A stretch of DNA of 64,000 nt. Origin: Bacillus tuaregi (GTDB lineage Bacteria > Bacillota > Bacilli > Bacillales > Cytobacillaceae). This document shows, piece by piece, positions 35,233-43,616 of the stretch. Under the pieces are notes generated by a model. It searched no databases. It was not told where the DNA came from and saw only the letters and a list, made by a program, of their open reading frames with translations. Within the stretch, counting starts at the first letter, position 1. Each line of letters begins with the position of its first letter. A program made the translations under genes and the position numbers. The DNA lies in assembly GCF_900104575.1 (NCBI RefSeq), contig NZ_LT629731.1, positions 1,843,051 to 1,907,050 of the forward strand, written 5' to 3'.

Positions 35233-35376
35233 CTACAGCACTTGAATTTCATTTTCTTTTACCAGCACCACTTTTCTTGGTGATTGCTCACTTCTTATTT
35301 CATAGAGTCCGTTTTTATAATCGTATAAAATAACATAAATATCTCCAGCAAATAAAACCTTGTCATTAATCGTCAT
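35233..35376 (-). CDS. Small beta-rich protein, 47 aa
   Basis: MTINDKVLFAGDIYVILYDY... to VKENEIQVL, with the strong ribosome binding site AGGAGGACTTTAT. Alternating hydrophobic residues predict four or five beta strands, perhaps a small SH3/KOW-like barrel. No family recognised. Very probably real because of the signal. Confidence 0.7.
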   Translation of the reverse strand: MTINDKVLFAGDIYVILYDYKNGLYEIRSEQSPRKVVLVKENEIQVL

Positions 35377-35611
35377 ATAAAGTCCTCCTATTTATTAATG
35401 TTAAAATTTGCAGTTATTAACTTATGTAATATTATCTTACATGAAAATTATAAGATGTGAAGTCTGTTTTTGTATATTTTGTGTAAAAATTTAAAAAATA
35501 AAGTCGTTTACTGTCATTCATTTCAGAAGGAAGCGAGCGCCTTTAAATTTTACTGTACATAGAAATGTATCGTTCCTCTCAAAATAATATGGATGTTAAG
35601 GAGGTTTTGGA

Positions 35612-36994
35612 ATGAAAAAAGCTACTTGTGGTCCCGATGAAAAAATGATGGCCTGGTGGCAGCTGTCGTTAGTCGGTGTTGGCTGTATTATTGGGACGGG
35701 GTTTTTCCTTGCTTCAGGGATTGCAATCAGATTAACAGGCTCTTCTGTGCTTCTGGTTTTTATCGTTGCAGCTATCGGTACTTATGTTGTAGGGGAGGCA
35801 CTTGGGAAATTAGCTGCACATGACCCGCAGAAAGGATCATTTCGGACCTATGCGAAAAAAGCATTTGGAAGATGGGCAGGTTTTGGAAGCGGATGGGTCT
35901 ATTGGAGTTCAGAAATTCTCATTGTCGGCAGTCAGTTAACGGCTTTATCCATTTTTACCCGTTTTTGGTTTCCCAATATTCCTATATGGATCTTTGCATC
36001 TATCTACGCCGTTTTAGGCATCATTGTCGTATTGTTAGGTGCTAGTGGCTTTGAGAAAGCAGAAAATATTTTTGCTATTACTAAGGTTTCAGCTATTCTA
36101 ATGTTCATCTTATTAGCCCTTGCAGGAATTATTGGTTGGATTCATGGTGGGGGAGAAAAGCTATATATTCCAAATAATACAAATGAATTTTTTAAGGCCG
36201 GATTAATCGGCTTTTGGTCGGCCTTGATATTTGGCTTTTACGCGTTTGGTGGAATCGAAATTATGGGGATGATGACGCCTAGATTGCGGAAAAAAGATGA
36301 TGCTCGAAAGGCTAATTCAGTTATGCTCCTAATGTTAACGTCGATTTATCTAGTATCAGTGGGACTTGCTGTTCTTTTAGCAGCGAATAATAGGTTTACT
36401 CCTGATGAAAGCCCGTTTGTAGTAGCAATGGATCGCTATGGACTAGCCTTTTTCCCACATGTTTTTAACGGAGCTATTATTGTTGCTGGTTTTTCGACCA
36501 TGACTGCATCATTGTTTGCGGTTACTAACATGCTAGTAACCTTATCAGAGGATGGAGATGCTCCAAAGATTTTTTCCAGAAAGGGTAAGCTTAAAGTTCC
36601 TCCTTTTGCACTTTTTCTCACGATTTGCGGGTTAATCGCAAGTATTGTAACCGGACTGCTTATGCCGGATACGGTGTATGAGTATATTACGACTGCTGCA
36701 GGTCTTATGCTTCTATATAACTGGATTTTTGTGTTATTTGCATACCCAAGAATCTTAGAATTAACCACATGGGAAAAAGTAAAGCAGTGGATAGGCTTTC
36801 TGCTTATTCTATTAGCTGTCAGCGGTACATTATGGGAAAAAGCAAGCAGACCCGGTTTTTTCATCAGTTTAATTTTTATCGCTGTTATTGGTCTTGTGTT
36901 ACTAATCATGCAACATCGCTGGAAAAAGGAAGATAAGAATAAGGAACCAAAATCTCCTCATATGTGGGAGCACCTTGAATTTGCCAAAAAATAA
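35612..36994 (+). CDS. Amino acid permease (APC family)
   Basis: 460 residues and 12 membrane helices. The first helix motif is GVGCIIGTGFFLASGIA (unwound substrate site) and the signature EALGKLAAHDP follows. Helix 6 is GFWSALIFGFYAFGGIEIMGM. It resembles B. subtilis YbxG/YdgF-type permeases; the substrate is unresolved. The ribosome binding site AAGGAGG is strong. It ends in a Lys/Glu-rich cytoplasmic tail. Confidence 0.9.
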   Translation: MKKATCGPDEKMMAWWQLSLVGVGCIIGTGFFLASGIAIRLTGSSVLLVFIVAAIGTYVVGEALGKLAAHDPQKGSFRTYAKKAFGRWAGFGSGWVYWSSEILIVGSQLTALSIFTRFWFPNIPIWIFASIYAVLGIIVVLLGASGFEKAENIFAITKVSAILMFILLALAGIIGWIHGGGEKLYIPNNTNEFFKAGLIGFWSALIFGFYAFGGIEIMGMMTPRLRKKDDARKANSVMLLMLTSIYLVSVGLAVLLAANNRFTPDESPFVVAMDRYGLAFFPHVFNGAIIVAGFSTMTASLFAVTNMLVTLSEDGDAPKIFSRKGKLKVPPFALFLTICGLIASIVTGLLMPDTVYEYITTAAGLMLLYNWIFVLFAYPRILELTTWEKVKQWIGFLLILLAVSGTLWEKASRPGFFISLIFIAVIGLVLLIMQHRWKKEDKNKEPKSPHMWEHLEFAKK

Positions 36995-37004
36995 TTTGAA
37001 ACTA

Positions 37005-37053
37005 AAAAAATGCCATCCACCATATTCAGATCTACAGGTGGACGGCATTCTTA
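37005..37053. terminator. Terminator after amino acid permease
   Basis: AATGCCATCCACC, a 15-nt loop, GGTGGACGGCATT, between convergent genes. Confidence 0.75.
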
Positions 37054-37060
37054 GTCATGA

Positions 37061-37273
37061 CTATTGTTGTAATTCTTGATCAAATAGCTCCTTCTGTTTT
37101 GTTATAATATCGATGGCTTGATCGGAGATTTGACTTAATTCTTGATATAGGGCATTTGAGGAACGATTATCGCCTTCCTGTACCTCTTCAAAAATTTGCT
37201 CTGCTAATTGTCGCCTTCTATGGCCAATTTCTCTTAGCTCATCACCGAGTTTTTCTAATTGCTTGCGGTCCAT
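37061..37273 (-). CDS. Small coiled-coil protein, 70 aa
   Basis: It is entirely helical, with a heptad-like pattern (LEKLGDELREIGHRRRQLAEQI) and many Glu/Gln. ATG 37273 has AAGGAGGATGAGT upstream; the frame is open to 37387 without a signal. No family recognised. Probably a cytosolic dimer. Confidence 0.65.
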   Translation of the reverse strand: MDRKQLEKLGDELREIGHRRRQLAEQIFEEVQEGDNRSSNALYQELSQISDQAIDIITKQKELFDQELQQ

Positions 37274-37512
37274 ACTCATCCTCCTTAAACAACATACTGT
37301 TCGCATAAGCTTGTCAATTAATATGCCAACAGCATTGTAAGCATATAACTGTAATATGACCGTCTGTCTTTCTTTTATTCGATACATGGAATAATTTCGT
37401 CCATCTTTCTTTTATAGGCTATTTTCTCTACGCCCTGTATGTTTCAAAAAACTTAGAGCATGCTAAGCTTTGAAGTATCTTTAATTCGTAATAAGAATGG
37501 AGGAGTTACATC

Positions 37513-37686
37513 GTGGATGAAAACCATAGTTCAAGTGATGCTGCCGAACATCACAAAATGAAATCTGTTCGTGAAGTCATTGAAACGAGTTCCACAGGGT
37601 ATGGATTAGAATCCGTTTTAGAACCAAAGAAAGATAATAAGGAGGTAACAGATAAAAAAATTCTTGTGGAGGACTATAACCATTAA
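37513..37686 (+). CDS. Small hydrophilic protein, 57 aa
   Basis: A GTG start after GGAGGAGTTACATC. The protein (MDENHSSSDAAEHHKMKSV... to VEDYNH) is charged and likely disordered. A DUF3892 gene starts 23 nt after its stop, so the two probably form an operon. No function known. Confidence 0.65.
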   Translation: MDENHSSSDAAEHHKMKSVREVIETSSTGYGLESVLEPKKDNKEVTDKKILVEDYNH

Positions 37687-37709
37687 TCCTTTCAATGGGG
37701 GTCTATCAA

Positions 37710-38024
37710 TTGAATAGTAATGATTATAACCAAATTTATCAGGAATATAAACAACAGGCTCAAGTGCAGGCCAGTACGGAAGCGATGAACTCTGTGGATT
37801 CTGGAAAAGAAGCAATCGTTGCAGTACGTAAAAATGATGAAGGCGATATCATTGCCTTCAAGACAGACAATGGACGAGAATTAGATTATCTATCGGCACT
37901 AAATGAAGCAAAAGCAGGTAGGCTGGCACATGTGGACGTTTTTCACAAATATGGAAGAGACATTATCCGCAGTGAACCTGACGGCATAAAAGAGAATAAT
38001 TTAGATCATCTACCTACTTTTTAA
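37710..38024 (+). CDS. DUF3892 family protein
   Basis: 104 residues. A helical, Gln-rich N-terminus precedes the DUF3892 core: EAIVAVRKNDEGDIIAFKT, LDYLSALNEAKAGRLAHVDVFH and GRDIIRSEPDG. TTG 37710 has GGGGG 8 nt upstream; ATG 37695 is an alternative without a ribosome binding site. The function of the family is unknown. Confidence 0.8.
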   Translation: MNSNDYNQIYQEYKQQAQVQASTEAMNSVDSGKEAIVAVRKNDEGDIIAFKTDNGRELDYLSALNEAKAGRLAHVDVFHKYGRDIIRSEPDGIKENNLDHLPTF

Positions 38025-38051
38025 GCACCGAAGAATCATCTAAGAAGAAAT

Positions 38052-38090
38052 TCCCTATTCCTAAAGACCTGAAAGGGCTTAGGATAGGGA
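38052..38090. terminator. Terminator between DUF3892 gene and lysE-like gene
   Basis: TCCCTATTCCTAA, a long loop, TTAGGATAGGGA. The T tracts on each side are only moderate. Confidence 0.6.
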
Positions 38091-38102
38091 TTGAACTTAT
38101 TT

Positions 38103-38732
38103 TTAGAGAAATAAGAGCTTTAGGGCCTCATATCCAAAATAAATTCCAAATCCAATTAATGAGATTCCTGAAGTGATGGAAATAATAATGAGTATTTTTG
38201 CCGTTAATAGCTTTCGAAATGTGCTGGCTAAAAGAGCCATGAACAAGTCCCAAATAGAGATTCCGCAAAAAATAGCAAAGCTGTATAGAAATAACTGACC
38301 TGTATCATATGTATGGACCGTTTTAGCAAGAACCGAACCGTATATACCGAGCCAGAAGAGAATTGTTAATGGATTTGATAAAGACATAAAAAAACCAGAT
38401 AAAAATGATTTCAAATATGATTCGCCTTTGCTCTTTCTTGATTTGGATACGATTTTGCCTGCACCGATAAAGCATTCAATCCCTGAATAAACAAGGATAA
38501 AAAAACCAAATAGCCAAAGAAAGCTTTTCACAATTGGAATTTCCAAAAATTGAACCACACCCATATATACGGCAAGCATATAAAGCATATCGGCTATCAT
38601 CGCTCCGACTCCGACCATCCAGGCATTGAAAAAACCCTCTTTAATCCCTCTATCCAACTGTGCTGCATTTATTGGCCCGATAGGTGCGGCCAGTGATAGT
38701 CCTAAGAAAATATAGCTCAAAAAAATACCCAT
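38103..38732 (-). CDS. LysE/RhtB family amino acid exporter
   Basis: 209 residues and six membrane helices. The N-terminal signature [26 protein letters not shown] is diagnostic of LysE/RhtB exporters, with [13 protein letters not shown] in the fourth helix region. It exports amino acids or related molecules. The ribosome binding site is GGGGTG. A perfect 20-bp palindrome lies in the divergent region toward sspH. Confidence 0.9.
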   Translation of the reverse strand: MGIFLSYIFLGLSLAAPIGPINAAQLDRGIKEGFFNAWMVGVGAMIADMLYMLAVYMGVVQFLEIPIVKSFLWLFGFFILVYSGIECFIGAGKIVSKSRKSKGESYLKSFLSGFFMSLSNPLTILFWLGIYGSVLAKTVHTYDTGQLFLYSFAIFCGISIWDLFMALLASTFRKLLTAKILIIISITSGISLIGFGIYFGYEALKLLFL

Positions 38733-38779
38733 GTTTTCACCCCATCGATTATCTGCTTGTACAATGTTTATTCAATGGC

Positions 38780-38799
38780 AAGTGGTTGTACAACCACTT
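38780..38799. promoter_or_regulatory. Perfect 20-bp palindrome between lysE-like gene and sspH
   Basis: AAGTGGTTGTACAACCACTT, followed by TTTT on the plus strand. No plus-strand gene lies upstream, so an operator is more likely than a terminator. Confidence 0.5.
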
Positions 38800-38864
38800 T
38801 TTTGTATAAGAATTACTTGATGTGTGAACACTATACTGATGATGATGAAAAAGGAGGTCATACT

Positions 38865-39044
38865 ATGGATGTTAGCAGAGTAAAACAAATACTATCTTCT
38901 TCAGCTAATATTGAAGTAAAATATCAGGGGTCATCAGTTTGGATTGACCAATTGAGTGAAGATGGTACAACCGCAACCGTCCATCTAAGAGGTCCGTTAG
39001 AAGAAAGAACAACGGTTCCTGTTGCAGATTTATTGGAAGAATAG
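38865..39044 (+). CDS. sspH: Small acid-soluble spore protein, H type
   Basis: 59 residues: [46 protein letters not shown]. This pattern is the SspH family, minor SASPs of the spore core that are made in the forespore. ATG 38865 follows AAGGAGG. A TATACTG element at 38832-38838 could be a sporulation -10, but no matching -35 was found. A strong terminator follows. Confidence 0.88.
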   Translation: MDVSRVKQILSSSANIEVKYQGSSVWIDQLSEDGTTATVHLRGPLEERTTVPVADLLEE

Positions 39045-39078
39045 ACGTTACACCTTTTTATCGAAACCTCTCATTTAT

Positions 39079-39129
39079 AACAGTATCCTTCAAGTGTAGA
39101 AATTAATTCTTGAAGGATACTGTTTTTCA
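39079..39129 (+). terminator. Terminator of sspH
   Basis: AACAGTATCCTTCAA, a 16-nt loop, TTGAAGGATACTGTTTTTCATT. Confidence 0.9.
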
Positions 39130-39197
39130 TTTAGTCTGAAAATAAGTCAAATTAGGGATTTACCAAGTGAAATAGGATATGTTATCATAAACACAGA

Positions 39198-39270
39198 TTT
39201 TAATTCCGAGTATTCTAATAGTAAAACTAAAAAAGAGTGTTTTTAATTCCGAGTAATTTCATAGAAAAAC
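39198..39270. promoter_or_regulatory. Tandem CymR-like boxes upstream of sulfate operon
   Basis: TTTTAATTCCGAGTA at 39198 and again at 39241 are 43 bp apart, each followed by a matching (T/A)TT(C)xAATAG/CATAG and an AAAAC tail. The AATTCC core with T-rich 5' flank resembles one half of published CymR sites, but the match is only partial. They sit immediately upstream of the -35. Confidence 0.5.
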
Positions 39271-39273
39271 TCA

Positions 39274-39301
39274 TTGACAATGTTTGGATTTGTGTTAAAA
39301 T
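39274..39301 (+). promoter_or_regulatory. SigA promoter of yezD-cys operon
   Basis: TTGACA, a 16-nt spacer, TAAAAT. Confidence 0.65.
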
Positions 39302-39307
39302 TTTAAA

Positions 39308-39474
39308 AAATAAGTTAAACCCTTTAATACGCTGCTAAATCTAAACAAGTCAAAAATTAGCTTGGAAGTGGGGTAAAGTGTTTACCCATCCCATCTTTCG
39401 CAAGTGGAAGTTTTTCGCTCTATCTTGACGATTAATGGCAATCGTTTCCGCTTTATTGGAGGGGAGGAGTTTAG
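39308..39474 (+). promoter_or_regulatory. Structured 5' leader of the sulfate operon
   Basis: About 165 nt of leader. It contains GGGTAAAgtgTTTACCC (39371-39387) followed by a small CTTTC/GGAAG hairpin with five T (39395-39415), which resembles an antiterminator/terminator pair. The S-box (SAM-I) core motifs are not present. No T-box motif is seen. Confidence 0.4.
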
Positions 39475-39618
39475 GTGGTAGACATGAATACAAATGAGAA
39501 GATGTTCGAGCAGCTCAAACGAATGCTCCAGGATTTGAAATATGGTTCGATTACCCTTGTTGTTCAAGATGGTAAGGTCATCCAATTAGAAAAGGTAGAA
39601 AAGGTACGGCTAAAATAA
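39475..39618 (+). CDS. yezD: YezD/DUF2292 family small protein
   Basis: 47 residues: FEQLKRMLQDLKYGSITLVVQDGKVIQLEKVEKVRL. The pattern LKYGSITLxVQDGxVxQIE is the DUF2292 signature, a family often found beside sulfur assimilation genes. GTG 39475 has GGGGAGGAG upstream; ATG 39484 is also possible. It leads the sulfate operon here. Its biochemical role is unknown. Confidence 0.85.
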   Translation: MVDMNTNEKMFEQLKRMLQDLKYGSITLVVQDGKVIQLEKVEKVRLK

Positions 39619-39647
39619 ATGATTAATTGCTGACTAGAAAAACTAGA

Positions 39648-39690
39648 GGCAGTTTTGACCAATGTGAAATCGGTTAAGACTGTCTTTTTT
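39648..39690 (+). terminator. Terminator/attenuator between yezD and cysH
   Basis: GGCAGTTTTGACC, an 11-nt loop, GGTTAAGACTGTC then TTTTTT. All 13 positions pair when G-U pairs are allowed. Transcripts into cysH must read through it or start at a second promoter. Confidence 0.7.
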
Positions 39691-39724
39691 CGCATAAAAA
39701 GACGGTTTGAGCAATGAAAATGAT

Positions 39725-39754
39725 TTGACATACGATTTTGTGCTGCACCATACT
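39725..39754 (+). promoter_or_regulatory. Possible second promoter before cysH
   Basis: TTGACA, an 18-nt spacer, CATACT (4 of 6 matches to the -10). Confidence 0.4.
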
Positions 39755-39776
39755 GAGCTTATCATTGTGGAGGAAT

Positions 39777-39812
39777 ATGGATCGTACCTATTTCAAAGGG
39801 AAAATATTATGA
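39777..39812 (+). CDS. Possible 11-residue leader peptide before cysH
   Basis: ATG with GTGGAGG 3-4 nt upstream encodes [11 protein letters not shown] and a TGA stop 31 nt before the cysH start. There is no Cys or Met run, so classical amino-acid attenuation is not evident. Could be chance. Confidence 0.3.
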   Translation: MDRTYFKGKIL

Positions 39813-39843
39813 AGATATGTATTACTGGAAGGTGGGGAATGAG

Positions 39844-40557
39844 ATGGAAGAGATAGTAACCTATGAAAATGTAGATGAATTTCCATTAAATGAATTTGCA
39901 GTTGATGATGAAACCAAAGGAGCACTTGAAGTATTAAGATGGGGTTATTCTCATTATGGTGAAAAATTAATTTATGCTTGTAGCTTTGGGATAGAGGGGA
40001 TTGTTCTCATTGACTTGATTGCAAAAGTAAATGAGAAGGCAAAAGTGGTTTTTCTAGATACAGGACTTCATTTTTCAGAAACATATGAATTAATTGAAAA
40101 AGTGAAGGAACGCTACCCAGCATTACAAATAGAATTGAAGAAGCCTAGCATCACGTTAGAGGAGCAAACCATACAATATGGGGAAGAACTTTGGAAAAGT
40201 AATCCGAATAAATGCTGTGAGATTCGTAAAGTCCTCCCATTGAACGAAGTTTTGTCAGGTGCGACAGCCTGGTTATCCGGTTTAAGACGGGAACAGTCAC
40301 CATCGCGCCAAAATACCCAGTTTATCAATAAAGATAATAAGTTTAAATCAATAAAGATTTGCCCGTTAATACATTGGACATGGAAGGATATTTGGCGCTA
40401 TGCTCACAAACATCAGTTAGCATACAATACGTTACATGATAATGGGTATCCAAGCATCGGTTGCAGTCCATGTACGCAACCAGCTATTAATGTAGATGAT
40501 TTGCGGTCAGGAAGATGGACCGGAACAATGAAGACTGAATGTGGACTCCATCTATAG
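39844..40557 (+). CDS. cysH: Phosphoadenylyl/adenylyl-sulfate reductase
   Basis: 237 residues. The PP-loop-like nucleotide site ([16 protein letters not shown]) is followed by [10 protein letters not shown] near residue 122, GCSPCTQP near 205 and ECGLH at the end. The Cys-Cys plus CxxC pairs indicate a 4Fe-4S cluster, so the enzyme can use APS and possibly PAPS, giving sulfite with thioredoxin. ATG 39844 lies just after AAGGTGGGG. The next gene, cysP, begins 14 nt on. Confidence 0.94.
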   Translation: MEEIVTYENVDEFPLNEFAVDDETKGALEVLRWGYSHYGEKLIYACSFGIEGIVLIDLIAKVNEKAKVVFLDTGLHFSETYELIEKVKERYPALQIELKKPSITLEEQTIQYGEELWKSNPNKCCEIRKVLPLNEVLSGATAWLSGLRREQSPSRQNTQFINKDNKFKSIKICPLIHWTWKDIWRYAHKHQLAYNTLHDNGYPSIGCSPCTQPAINVDDLRSGRWTGTMKTECGLHL

Positions 40558-40571
40558 AATGAGGGAAACTT

Positions 40572-41654
40572 ATGACGATATTGACATATGTAGCAGGTAT
40601 TGTGGCACTTTTTCTAGCGATGAACATTGGCGCAAGCGGTGCTGCAGCTTCTATCAGTGTGGCATATGGATCAGGAGCAATCAAGACTAGAAAAAATGCA
40701 CTTCTTATTTGTGGGGTGGCTATACTTTTAGGAGCTGTGATAGGTGGCAGTGAGGTTGTGAAGACAATCGGCTCTGGCATCATTCCTAATGGCATCCTAA
40801 CAGCAAAAATTGTAGTGATTATTCTTTCCTCTGCAGCACTTTCATTGTTTATTGCCAACCTAATTGGAATTCCACTATCAACCAGTGAAATAACAGTAGG
40901 TGCGATTGTTGGTGTTGGTATTGCCGAGCAGGCTCTTTATATAAATAATATTCTTGTGATTGTATCTTTTTGGGTAATTATACCTGTTGTCGGTTTTACC
41001 ATTGCTTTTCTTTTAGGAAAGGTCATTACCATGGCAGAAAATAAATATCCACAATTACAAGAGAAAAAGACCAAAAAGGTTCTTACTATTTTTGTCATCA
41101 TTGTTGGTTTTTTTGAAGCATTTTCTGCCGGCATGAATAATGTTGGAAATGCAGTTGGTCCTTTGGTTGGGGCAAATTTAATTCCAATGAGCACAGGTAC
41201 AATCCTTGGCGGCTTTTTTATCGCTCTAGGTGCTATTGTATTAGGTGGAAGAGTACTAGAAACAAATGCCAAGAAGATTACCAGATTTTCACTACTTGAA
41301 GGCGGTACAATTTCAGGAACAGGCTCCCTGCTTGTCATTATCGCATCCATTTTTGGTTTACCTGTACCACTGACTCAAGTGACCAGTACAGCAATCATGG
41401 GGATTGGGGCAGCCAAAAAAGGTAAAAACCAAGTAAACAAAAGAGTCATTAGTAAGATTGTAAAAGTATGGCTAGTATCTCCCGTATTTTCTTTAGTTAT
41501 CTCATACGGTTTAATGAAGCTATTTGTGGATAGTGATATGTATACGATTGTTGTTTTAGTTAGTGTAAGTGCAGCAACATTTGGCGTCTTAAGTTTAATT
41601 AAAACAATACGAGAAGATAGTCGGTCTTATTATGAAAATGGAGAAGGAATCTAA
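40572..41654 (+). CDS. cysP: Sulfate permease, PiT family (CysP)
   Basis: 360 residues and about 11 membrane helices, with the PiT repeats FLAMNIGASGAAASISVAYGSGAIKTRKNA and FEAFSAGMNNVGNAVGPLVGANLI. It is related to phosphate permeases but is the sulfate transporter in B. subtilis; operon context supports sulfate here. It lies 14 nt after cysH. Confidence 0.9.
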   Translation: MTILTYVAGIVALFLAMNIGASGAAASISVAYGSGAIKTRKNALLICGVAILLGAVIGGSEVVKTIGSGIIPNGILTAKIVVIILSSAALSLFIANLIGIPLSTSEITVGAIVGVGIAEQALYINNILVIVSFWVIIPVVGFTIAFLLGKVITMAENKYPQLQEKKTKKVLTIFVIIVGFFEAFSAGMNNVGNAVGPLVGANLIPMSTGTILGGFFIALGAIVLGGRVLETNAKKITRFSLLEGGTISGTGSLLVIIASIFGLPVPLTQVTSTAIMGIGAAKKGKNQVNKRVISKIVKVWLVSPVFSLVISYGLMKLFVDSDMYTIVVLVSVSAATFGVLSLIKTIREDSRSYYENGEGI

Positions 41655-41734
41655 TGTTCTTCAACATAACTTAAAAAGTATAAATTTAAATCATACTAAA
41701 TAAATAAATTTAATGTAATTAGGAGGAATTTATT

Positions 41735-42883
41735 ATGGCTTTAAGTATCCCACATGGTGGAAAATTAATTAATCGTTGGAACGCAGAATATGATTATTCT
41801 ACTATCGAAAAGTCAATAGAATTGGATAATATCAGTTTAAGTGATTTAGAGCTTATCGGAACAGGTGCTTACAGCCCTATCGAAGGCTTCCTTGGTGAAA
41901 AGGATTATGAATCTGTAGTGAACAACATGCGTCTTGCTTCTGGTCATGTTTGGAGTATTCCAATTGCCTTACCTGTGACTACTAATAAGGCCAGCACTAT
42001 CTCTGTTGGAGAAGAAGTTCGCTTAGAGTTTAATGGTTCAACATATGGTGTTATTACAATTGAAGATATTTATGTTCCTGATAAAGAGAAAGAAGCAGCA
42101 AATGTATATGGAACTACTGAACTTGAACATCCAGGTGTTAAGAAAATGTTTGACCGCGGAAATGTTTACGTTGGCGGGAAAATTATTCTGGTTCAACGCA
42201 TTAAAAGAGAGCAGTTTGGTGAATTTCATCTAGATCCAGTTGAAACAAGAAATACATTCCTTGAAAAAGGCTGGGAAACAGTCGTCGGTTTCCAAACAAG
42301 AAACCCTGTTCACCGTGCTCATGAATATATTCAAAAAACAGCACTTGAAACAGTGGATGGTTTATTCTTAAATCCGCTTGTTGGAGAAACAAAATCCGAT
42401 GATATTCCTGCAGATGTAAGAATGGAAAGCTATCAAGCACTATTAAAAAATTATTATCCATTAGATCGAGTTTTCTTAGCGGTATTCCCGGCAGCAATGC
42501 GTTATGCTGGACCGAGAGAAGCGATTTTCCATGCTATGGTTCGTAAAAATTACGGATGCACTCATTTTATCGTTGGTCGCGATCATGCCGGAGTAGGTAA
42601 CTACTATGGTACATATGACGCGCAAAAGATTTTTAGCCATTTTACAGCAGACGAATTAGGCATAACCCTATTATTCTTTGAGCATAGCTTCTATTGCACA
42701 AAATGTGAAAATATGGCGTCATCTAAGACTTGTCCACATGATAAAGCCGATCATGTTATTTTATCGGGAACAAAGGTTAGAGAGATGCTCCGTAGTGGTC
42801 AAATACCTCCAAGTACGTTTAGTCGTAAAGAGGTAGTTGAAATATTAATTAATGGATTAAAGCGTCACGCTGTTCAATCATAA
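41735..42883 (+). CDS. sat: Sulfate adenylyltransferase (ATP sulfurylase)
   Basis: 382 residues with catalytic [12 protein letters not shown] near residue 187, [22 protein letters not shown], and a zinc-site segment [15 protein letters not shown]. It forms APS from ATP and sulfate. The ribosome binding site is TTAGGAGGAA. It is followed by cysC after 19 nt. Confidence 0.95.
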   Translation: MALSIPHGGKLINRWNAEYDYSTIEKSIELDNISLSDLELIGTGAYSPIEGFLGEKDYESVVNNMRLASGHVWSIPIALPVTTNKASTISVGEEVRLEFNGSTYGVITIEDIYVPDKEKEAANVYGTTELEHPGVKKMFDRGNVYVGGKIILVQRIKREQFGEFHLDPVETRNTFLEKGWETVVGFQTRNPVHRAHEYIQKTALETVDGLFLNPLVGETKSDDIPADVRMESYQALLKNYYPLDRVFLAVFPAAMRYAGPREAIFHAMVRKNYGCTHFIVGRDHAGVGNYYGTYDAQKIFSHFTADELGITLLFFEHSFYCTKCENMASSKTCPHDKADHVILSGTKVREMLRSGQIPPSTFSRKEVVEILINGLKRHAVQS

Positions 42884-42902
42884 TAATTAGGAGGGGAATC
42901 CA

Positions 42903-43502
42903 TTGAGTAAGAGTACGAATGTTGTTTGGCATGAACAATCAATTGGAAAAGCAGACCGTCGTCAGCAAAATGGTCATTATAGCTTTGTCCTATGGTTTAC
43001 TGGACTTTCGGGGTCAGGGAAATCTACCCTAGCTAATGCGATAGCCAGCCGTTTATATAGTGAAAAAGTGCGAAATTATGTATTAGACGGAGATAATGTC
43101 CGTCACGGTTTAAATAAAGATTTAGGCTTCTCTGAAGAGGACCGTACGGAGAATATTAGAAGAATTGGTGAGGTGTCTAAGTTATTTGTCGATGCCGGTC
43201 AGGTTGTTCTAACCGCATTTATTTCACCATTTCAAGCAGACCGTAAGCTAGTTCGTGAACTACTGGATGAACAGGAATTCATTGAGGTCTATGTCAAATG
43301 TCCAATTGATACATGTGAAGAGCGTGATCCAAAGGGGCTTTATCAAAAGGCTCGTCAAGGAATTATTAAAGAATTCACCGGCATCAGCTCTCCGTATGAA
43401 GAGCCGGAAAATCCCGAGATTGTGATTGAAACAAATAATGATACAATTGAAGACAGTGTTGAAAAAGTTATTCAGTATTTAAAGCAAAAGGGTTTGATTT
43501 AA
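42903..43502 (+). CDS. cysC: Adenylyl-sulfate kinase
   Basis: 199 residues with P-loop GLSGSGKST near residue 33, [20 protein letters not shown], and [15 protein letters not shown]. It phosphorylates APS to PAPS. The start is TTG with AGGAGGGGAATCCA upstream. A strong terminator follows, so sirB may have its own promoter or depend on read-through. Confidence 0.95.
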   Translation: MSKSTNVVWHEQSIGKADRRQQNGHYSFVLWFTGLSGSGKSTLANAIASRLYSEKVRNYVLDGDNVRHGLNKDLGFSEEDRTENIRRIGEVSKLFVDAGQVVLTAFISPFQADRKLVRELLDEQEFIEVYVKCPIDTCEERDPKGLYQKARQGIIKEFTGISSPYEEPENPEIVIETNNDTIEDSVEKVIQYLKQKGLI

Positions 43503-43527
43503 GTATTTTAGCTTGTATCAGGTTTAT

Positions 43528-43570
43528 AATAGAAAAAAGAGGAAGATTTATCCTTCCTCTTTTTTCTATT
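43528..43570 (+). terminator. Terminator of the cys operon
   Basis: AATAGAAAAAAGAGGAAG, a 6-7-nt loop, CTTCCTCTTTTTTCTATT. Confidence 0.9.
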
Positions 43571-43616
43571 ATGGCTTTATTTTAATCGAAATGAAATGCA
43601 GGTGACGAACAAAATT

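Noticed and set aside
36436-36909. 157-codon minus-strand frame inside the amino acid permease gene
   Set aside because: Antisense shadow of a hydrophobic gene; no start signal.
39130-39475. SAM-I (S-box) riboswitch before the cys operon
   Set aside because: The conserved core motifs of the S-box were not found in the leader.
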